Source: Candidatus Symbiobacter sp. (GTDB lineage Bacteria; Pseudomonadota; Alphaproteobacteria; Elsterales; Elsteraceae). From it: a stretch of DNA of 8,970 bases. The translations under genes were made by a program, and so were the position numbers. Below are positions 4,721 to 8,970 of the stretch, one piece after another (positions within the stretch are counted from its first letter, which is position 1; every line of letters begins with the position of its first letter). The notes below the pieces were generated by a model. That model made no database searches, was not told the DNA's origin, and saw only the letters and a list, made by a program, of their open reading frames with translations. The stretch spans positions 1 through 8,970 of the forward strand of contig JASGCR010000072.1 in assembly GCA_030054015.1 (NCBI GenBank). Direction: 5' to 3'.

Positions 4721-7374
4721 GAATGGCCTCGGTGCCGCAACTTAAGCCCAGGGCCAAAGGGGAGGTTTTTTGGCCAGAATTTCCGCAAATAGGATAAAAT
4801 ATCCCGCAACAAACAAACCAGACCGCCCACCATCACGATGGTGGTGGGAATTTGGGCAACCACCATGTAACGCGGAAAAGCTGGCTCCATCATACAGGTA
4901 CAGAATATATAGGCAATGGTGGTAAGGCCAGTTAGGGCCAGGGCGGCATAGTCATTACGCCGGGGCCGCCACAGCACCATGAACACCAGAACCAATGTCA
5001 TGATCGTCATCGGCAATAAGAAATTGATATTGCCCAGCCAACCATTCCCCACATAAATTTCGGCGATTAAATATCCCGACAAGACATGGAGAAAATAATC
5101 AATCGGATGGTTGGCAATGATCTTGAGGGCGGTTGTGCGCATGAGACGTTCTTTGGCGACGGAATCAAGCGTGATCTTTTCCCCATTCTCGCTGCGGGCA
5201 TTCTTTTCAGCGATGAGATCATTCATAGCATGTTCAATCCCACGCATATCGGAGGTGTAATCATGCATGATGTGGTCGAAGTTTACTTCTTTGTCGTAAG
5301 CCCAAATCTTGGCGCGGTCATAGGGCCATTTGGCGGCATGGAATTTGCCTAAGATGGGGTCAACTTGTTCGGCCAGATTTTTGGCCAGGGCGCATTCATC
5401 GCTTCCTTGGGGCGTATCGGCACAGCGCATCGCCGCCGCGCGTTCAGGGGTAATAATCGCGGCGGTTTGGGCCAGCAAAAACAACCCCGCCCCGCCGCCG
5501 CCCGCACCCCAGGCCCCGTAATGGATTTTTTGAAAGGTGGATTGCCCGCCCAAGACCAAAATAATCGGTGCCACCATAAATAGAACTTGTTTCATGGTGC
5601 TGCGCCATAATGTCGTGGCATAGATATGCCAGGCGGCATAAAGCGGAATAATGACAAAAAAGGCCAGCCCAATCGCGCGGGTAATATCCGCCAAAACCAG
5701 AAAAAATCCCAGGCCGGCGGCGAAACTATAGGCACGGCGGGGTGTTTTGGCCATCATCAGCCCATAGAGACAGGCAAAGGCCATCGCCAGGCTGGTGATA
5801 AAGAGCGGCTCGGACAAGACCCCATAAACCAGGTCAGACCAGAGATTGACGGGATAAGCAATCACGATCCATTCAACAAGAAAGATCACAAGCAACAGCC
5901 ATCCGAGCCAATATCGTTGTAAAATCTTGCCGCTTTGCCAGGCCAGCCAGGCCATCCCCCCCACAGTCATGCAATACTGGATCGGGATCAACAGCCGATC
6001 AAAATCACCCCATAATTTTATACCCTGAAAGAAAAGCCACGTACCAATTGGACGAATTAACGAAAGCTTAATATAACCATAACTGTCTAGCAAATAGATA
6101 GGCTTAGCATAAAACAACCCAGAGTAATACAAAGCATTGACCGTGACACCGATCAAGATCATGGCAAAAACGGTGATACTCAAACGCTTGGCAAATTGAT
6201 GCGGATGTTTTGCATATCTTAGGCATAAAGGCAAAAGCAACAGCAAACACAGGGAAATAACCGTCAAACTAAGCGATTTTTGCGGAAATAACTTTGCCGA
6301 AACGTGATAAGTTTTGCCATTTAGATGCGGGTCTTGCCCTTGCGGCAAACGCAATAAAATAAAATGAACTGAATTTGGATGCGCAATCGCATCATAAAAT
6401 AAATGGTTCAGCGACGCATTGCTTTGCCCCTTTTCGGTTAGAATATGCTGTAAATATCCTACATGCGAAACCGGTATATGATCCCAACATTTGGCGGTGA
6501 AATCACGCCAAGCATATTCTTGCAAGCAATCTTTATTCATGCCTGGAAATTGCGCACCATTTTCAAAAAAATCGGCTGCGGATTTGATGCGATTTATGTA
6601 ATCATTGGCTCTGATCATCCGCCAATTTGGAATATCCGTGCGAAATACCGCCAACCAGGCGTTATCGTGGAGATAAAAAATATCTTTGTTCTCGAATTTA
6701 TGCTCGATCACTGGCGGGGTCGACATGACATAAAGCCAGCCCGCAAACATAATAACCGCCAAGCCGGCCGCATAATTCACCAATTTGGCATAAAAATTCA
6801 GATAATCCCTTAAAACCAAACGATGTCGTGCCGCCGCCGCCAATAAAACCAAAGCAATGACGACCAGGCTGTGGCAAATATTCCACACCAGGCGCGACAC
6901 ATGGGTGGGGGTGCTGAACGCATAGGATTTGCCATTGCGACTGGGGTCTTCATTGCTGCCCATGGCGAAATAAATCATTTGCTTCGCGGGCAAATTCATG
7001 TCCTTGGCGCGGCCTTTCGAGGAAATATAGCTCCAATATTTGATTTCGGGTAATCTTTCAGTGTAGTGCCAAAACGGCTCATTCGGTAAGCCAAAAGCCT
7101 GGCCATTTTCGGTAAAATGACCATCGGAAACCGTACCGCGTCCCAAATCAGATTGCCAGACTTGCCAATAAAACGGCAAGTTGGGTTTGTAGGCAACCGC
7201 CCACATATCCTCCTTGTGGGGGTGAATCTGCGCCGAAGCGAAATCTTGTTGCAAGCTTGGCGCAAATTGTTCCAAAACCCAGGGGAAAATCGCCGCCGCC
7301 AGGCCTAGGGCAAAGATCGCCCCCCGCAATCGCCAGCTTAATCTGCCGATTTTTGTCAATATTTTGTCCGCCAT
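4717..7374 (-). CDS. Large polytopic membrane protein, putative GT-C glycosyltransferase with N-terminal extension
   Basis: I do not recognise a named gene. The 885-residue product has about 12 hydrophobic segments, including ones near residues 16-36, 165-183, 200-218, 368-386, 397-417, 458-478, 488-508, 520-541, 550-580, 595-610, 786-802, 810-826 and 838-858. From about 396 onward it resembles GT-C enzymes: a first helix, then a loop with YLLDSYGYI (427-435), whose Asp430 is a candidate for the GT-C catalytic or binding acid, then a helix bundle, a soluble stretch (about 640-755) and ALKIIANHPIDYFLHVL (749-765), similar to the IxxxP element of GT39-like proteins. The first 395 residues are an extension of three helices and two likely periplasmic loops, each containing a related DP-x-x-NGK-x-Y motif (143-151 and 348-356). 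It is followed, with a 4-base overlap, by a GT2 synthase, the classic donor-maker for GT-C enzymes. Function is inferred; substrate unknown. The start has only a weak ribosome site. Confidence 0.65.
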   Translation of the reverse strand: MADKILTKIGRLSWRLRGAIFALGLAAAIFPWVLEQFAPSLQQDFASAQIHPHKEDMWAVAYKPNLPFYWQVWQSDLGRGTVSDGHFTENGQAFGLPNEPFWHYTERLPEIKYWSYISSKGRAKDMNLPAKQMIYFAMGSNEDPSRNGKSYAFSTPTHVSRLVWNICHSLVVIALVLLAAAARHRLVLRDYLNFYAKLVNYAAGLAVIMFAGWLYVMSTPPVIEHKFENKDIFYLHDNAWLAVFRTDIPNWRMIRANDYINRIKSAADFFENGAQFPGMNKDCLQEYAWRDFTAKCWDHIPVSHVGYLQHILTEKGQSNASLNHLFYDAIAHPNSVHFILLRLPQGQDPHLNGKTYHVSAKLFPQKSLSLTVISLCLLLLLPLCLRYAKHPHQFAKRLSITVFAMILIGVTVNALYYSGLFYAKPIYLLDSYGYIKLSLIRPIGTWLFFQGIKLWGDFDRLLIPIQYCMTVGGMAWLAWQSGKILQRYWLGWLLLVIFLVEWIVIAYPVNLWSDLVYGVLSEPLFITSLAMAFACLYGLMMAKTPRRAYSFAAGLGFFLVLADITRAIGLAFFVIIPLYAAWHIYATTLWRSTMKQVLFMVAPIILVLGGQSTFQKIHYGAWGAGGGGAGLFLLAQTAAIITPERAAAMRCADTPQGSDECALAKNLAEQVDPILGKFHAAKWPYDRAKIWAYDKEVNFDHIMHDYTSDMRGIEHAMNDLIAEKNARSENGEKITLDSVAKERLMRTTALKIIANHPIDYFLHVLSGYLIAEIYVGNGWLGNINFLLPMTIMTLVLVFMVLWRPRRNDYAALALTGLTTIAYIFCTCMMEPAFPRYMVVAQIPTTIVMVGGLVCLLRDILSYLRKFWPKNLPFGPGLKLRHRGHS

Positions 7375-7520
7375 ACACCGTTTCCGCCATGCACCGTTAA
7401 AGCTTTATGACACCCCTGATGCTAAACCCATAACACACAACAATCGCGTTTGGAAATAACAAAAGGGTTATTTCTTGCCCTTTACCAGGCAGGGTGTCAC
7501 GCTCCGCTCTCATCCGTACA

Positions 7521-7549
7521 TTGACCTTCATCCCCGCCAGGCCTATGAA
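7521..7549 (+). promoter_or_regulatory. Sigma70-type promoter candidate for proA
   Basis: TTGACC (7521-7526, 5 of 6 matches to TTGACA) and TATGAA (7544-7549, 4 of 6 matches to TATAAT) are separated by exactly 17 bases. Transcription would start near 7556, leaving a leader of about 19 bases that just contains the ribosome binding site. This is the best promoter-like sequence I found in the window, but promoters of this class are only loosely conserved in alphaproteobacteria. Confidence 0.45.
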
Positions 7550-7557
7550 TTGGGGCG

Positions 7558-7566
7558 AAAGGAAGG
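7558..7566 (+). promoter_or_regulatory. Ribosome binding site of proA
   Basis: AAAGGAAGG ends 8 bases before the ATG at 7575, a strong Shine-Dalgarno match at good spacing that supports this start over downstream methionines at residues 8 and 9. Confidence 0.7.
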
Positions 7567-7574
7567 CCTGATTC

Positions 7575-8834
7575 ATGACTCACCCCACCCTGCCCATGAT
7601 GGGAAAATCCGCGCGGGCGGCGCAATCGGCCCTGGCGCAACAAAGCGGGGCAAAGCGGCGTTTCGCCGTGTTGGCAATGGCCGATGCCCTGCGTGATGCC
7701 GAAGCATCGATTCTCGCCGCCAACCATGCCGATCTGGCGGCGGTGGCGGGGGATTCTAACCTGACGGCGGCCAGCCGGGATCGCCTGACCTTGACCCCGG
7801 CGCGATTGGGCGGCCTGGTCACATCGGTGTGCGCGATTGCGGCGCAGCCCGATCCGTTGGGGCAAATCATTGCCGCCTGGACCATGCCCAATGGGTTAGA
7901 ATTTTCCCGCGTGACGGTCCCGCTCGGCACCATTGGCATGATCTTTGAATCGCGCCCCAATGTCGCGGCCGAGGCGGGCGCGATAGCCATCTTGTCCGGC
8001 AATGCCATTATTTTGCGCGGGGGGTCGGAATCGTTTCGATCAAATGCCGCCATCATTGCCGCCATGCAGCAGGGCTTACGCGCCGCCGCTTTTGCGCCCG
8101 ATTTGGTGCAGATGGTCGCCAGTCCCGACCGCGCCTTGGTGGGGGAGATGTTGCGGCTGGCGGAATGGATTGATCTCATCATTCCGCGCGGCGGCAAATC
8201 GCTCATCAGTCGCGTGCAAGCGGAATCGCGGATTCCGGTGTTGGCGCATTTAGAGGGCAATTGTCATATTTATGTGCATGAATCGGCCATGCCTGATCTC
8301 GCGCGTGACGTGGTGCTCAATGCCAAATTGCGGCGGGTGGGGGTGTGCGGCGCGGCGGAAAGCCTGGTGTTTGATGCGACATCAGCACATACGCATATGC
8401 GCATGATTATATCTGCTTTGTTGGATGCGGGCTGTGCCGTGCGCGGCGATGAGAAGGTCAGGGCGGTGGATCAGCGGGTTGCGGCGGCAAGCGAACAAGA
8501 TTGGTCGACCGAATATCTCGCTCCGGTTATCTCGGCCTGTGTGGTGGCGGATGCGGCGGCGGCGATTGACCATATTAATCATTATGGCTCGCACCACACC
8601 GATGCGATTCTGGCCGAGGATGCGGCGGCGATTGCAGAATTTTATGCGCGAATCGACAGCGCGATTGTGCTTGCCAATGCCTCGACCCAATTTGCCGATG
8701 GCGGCGAGTTTGGCTTTGGCGGCGAGATCGGCATCGCCACCGGCAAGTTCCACGCCCGCGGGCCGGTGGGGCCAGCCCAATTGACCAGCACCAAATATTT
8801 AGTGCGCGGCAGCGGTCAAATAAGGCCGGTGTAG
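7575..8834 (+). CDS. proA: Gamma-glutamyl phosphate reductase ProA
   Basis: ProA reduces gamma-glutamyl phosphate with NADPH to glutamate-5-semialdehyde, the second step of proline synthesis from glutamate, in the cytoplasm. The 419-residue product has normal family length and motifs in order: GMIFESRPNV (121-130), ILRGGSES (146-153), IPRGG (203-207), HLEGNCH (225-231), the catalytic cysteine block RRVGVCGAAESL (253-264, Cys258), and the C-terminal NASTQFADGGEFGFGGEIG (368-386) with TGKFHARGPVG (389-399). The fold is the aldehyde dehydrogenase superfamily. The ATG is set by AAAGGAAGG 8 bases upstream. proB (glutamate 5-kinase), often adjacent to proA in bacteria, is absent on both visible sides; the gene has its own promoter candidate and is followed by repeats, so it may be transcribed alone. 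All key residues are present and it looks functional. Confidence 0.96.
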   Translation: MTHPTLPMMGKSARAAQSALAQQSGAKRRFAVLAMADALRDAEASILAANHADLAAVAGDSNLTAASRDRLTLTPARLGGLVTSVCAIAAQPDPLGQIIAAWTMPNGLEFSRVTVPLGTIGMIFESRPNVAAEAGAIAILSGNAIILRGGSESFRSNAAIIAAMQQGLRAAAFAPDLVQMVASPDRALVGEMLRLAEWIDLIIPRGGKSLISRVQAESRIPVLAHLEGNCHIYVHESAMPDLARDVVLNAKLRRVGVCGAAESLVFDATSAHTHMRMIISALLDAGCAVRGDEKVRAVDQRVAAASEQDWSTEYLAPVISACVVADAAAAIDHINHYGSHHTDAILAEDAAAIAEFYARIDSAIVLANASTQFADGGEFGFGGEIGIATGKFHARGPVGPAQLTSTKYLVRGSGQIRPV

Positions 8835-8848
8835 GGAAGTTAAATTTT

Positions 8849-8857
8849 TGATATACT
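8849..8857 (+). promoter_or_regulatory. Possible extended -10 promoter reading out of the window
   Basis: TGATATACT fits the extended -10 pattern TGnTATAAT with one mismatch. No good -35 is found about 17 bases upstream, which extended -10 promoters may not need. It lies between the proA stop and the terminal repeat cluster and would drive transcription through those repeats. It is a short motif and may be chance. Confidence 0.25.
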
Positions 8858-8879
8858 CCGTGTCCTTGAAGATTCGCCT

Positions 8880-8922
8880 TTATGACCCCCCCCTTCCTGC
8901 TTAGGAAGGTCTGAATAAGTCT
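8880..8922 (+). repeat. Dispersed repeat copy C: C8 hairpin half fused to GTCTGAATAAGTC module
   Basis: Bases 8880-8909 are identical to 3612-3641, the left arm, loop and part of the right arm of the element B hairpin. Instead of continuing into the G8 run, the sequence then reads TCTGAATAAGTCT, so AGGAAGGTCTGAATAAGTC (8903-8921) matches the outer arm of element B (3584-3602). The two modules, separate in B, are thus joined through their shared AGGAAGG. A short CCTTCCT/AGGAAGG stem remains (8892-8898 with 8903-8909). It lies 45 bases after the proA stop. Confidence 0.85.
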
Positions 8923-8929
8923 AGTTTTA

Positions 8930-8953
8930 CCCCCCCTTCTTTAGAAGGGGGGG
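8930..8953. repeat. C7/G7 hairpin at the right end of the window
   Basis: CCCCCCCTTC (8930-8939) pairs exactly with GAAGGGGGGG (8944-8953) around a TTTA loop, a 10-bp stem. Its left side TTTACCCCCCCTTCT (8926-8940) is shared with copy A near the left end of the window. There is no T-run after it, so a terminator role for proA is possible but not supported by the usual signature. Confidence 0.75.
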
Positions 8954-8970
8954 AAAGCTCCGCTTAGGGC

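Larger units (their letters stand above)
7375..7574. other. Divergent intergenic region between the membrane gene and proA
   Basis: This 200-base region must hold the control sites for both flanking genes. Near the membrane-gene start, GCCATRCACCG occurs twice (7371-7381 and 7387-7397), a small local duplication. GACACCCCTG near 7410 and CAGGGTGTC at 7491-7499 are imperfect inverted repeats about 70 bases apart. AAATAAC (7454-7460) pairs with GTTATTT (7467-7473). A promoter and ribosome site for proA are listed separately. I see no convincing promoter for the leftward gene. Confidence 0.5.

Noticed and set aside
4415..4792. 125-residue open frame on the plus strand opposite the glycosyltransferase
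   Set aside because: Antisense shadow of the GT2 gene; the minus-strand reading carries all the recognised GT2 motifs.
7580..8260. 226-residue open frame antisense to proA
   Set aside because: It is contained within proA, whose catalytic and structural motifs are intact; long antisense frames are common in genes of this base composition.

Overview
The window is a stretch of bacterial chromosome, about 50% GC or slightly above, with five confident protein-coding genes plus clusters of short palindromic repeats between and around them. The overlapping metX-metW pair, the MetX, MetW and ProA motifs and a TAXI-type periplasmic protein all point to a proteobacterium, most likely an alphaproteobacterium. 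This is inference from gene content and motifs; no rRNA or other taxonomic marker is present.

Layout. Positions 1-195 hold one copy of a short dispersed repeat and the metX leader. Positions 196-3300 (+) form a tightly overlapping unit: metX (homoserine O-acyltransferase), metW (its usual methyltransferase-fold partner) and a divergent TAXI-family periplasmic binding protein with slippage-type low-complexity inserts. Positions 3301-3682 are non-coding and unusually rich in nested inverted repeats. Positions 3683-7374 (-) are a two-gene unit read leftwards: an 885-residue polytopic membrane protein that looks like a GT-C glycosyltransferase with a large N-terminal extension, followed with a 4-bp overlap by a GT2 polyprenyl-phosphate-type glycosyltransferase. 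Positions 7375-7574 are a divergent intergenic region with a good promoter candidate for proA. proA (gamma-glutamyl phosphate reductase) occupies 7575-8834 (+). The last 136 bases hold another composite copy of the dispersed repeat and a possible outward promoter.

How the genes work together. metX and metW commit homoserine to methionine synthesis, and proA makes the proline precursor glutamate-5-semialdehyde; both are core amino-acid metabolism. The GT2/GT-C pair fits a two-step envelope glycosylation scheme: the GT2 charges a lipid carrier with a sugar on the cytoplasmic side, and the GT-C transfers it on the periplasmic side. Donor and acceptor cannot be read from the sequence. The TAXI protein has no TRAP membrane subunits in the window.

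The least ordinary part is the repeat system. A motif CTGAAYAAGTC and a C7-8/G7-8 hairpin module recur at the window's left end, in the 3301-3682 gap and at its right end, in different arrangements. In the central gap they flank a set of three hairpins that share ends and could also fold as a multi-branched structure. This looks like a mosaic of small non-coding palindromic elements (MITE/REP-like). I did not find a convincing new defence, mobile or RNA-guided system.
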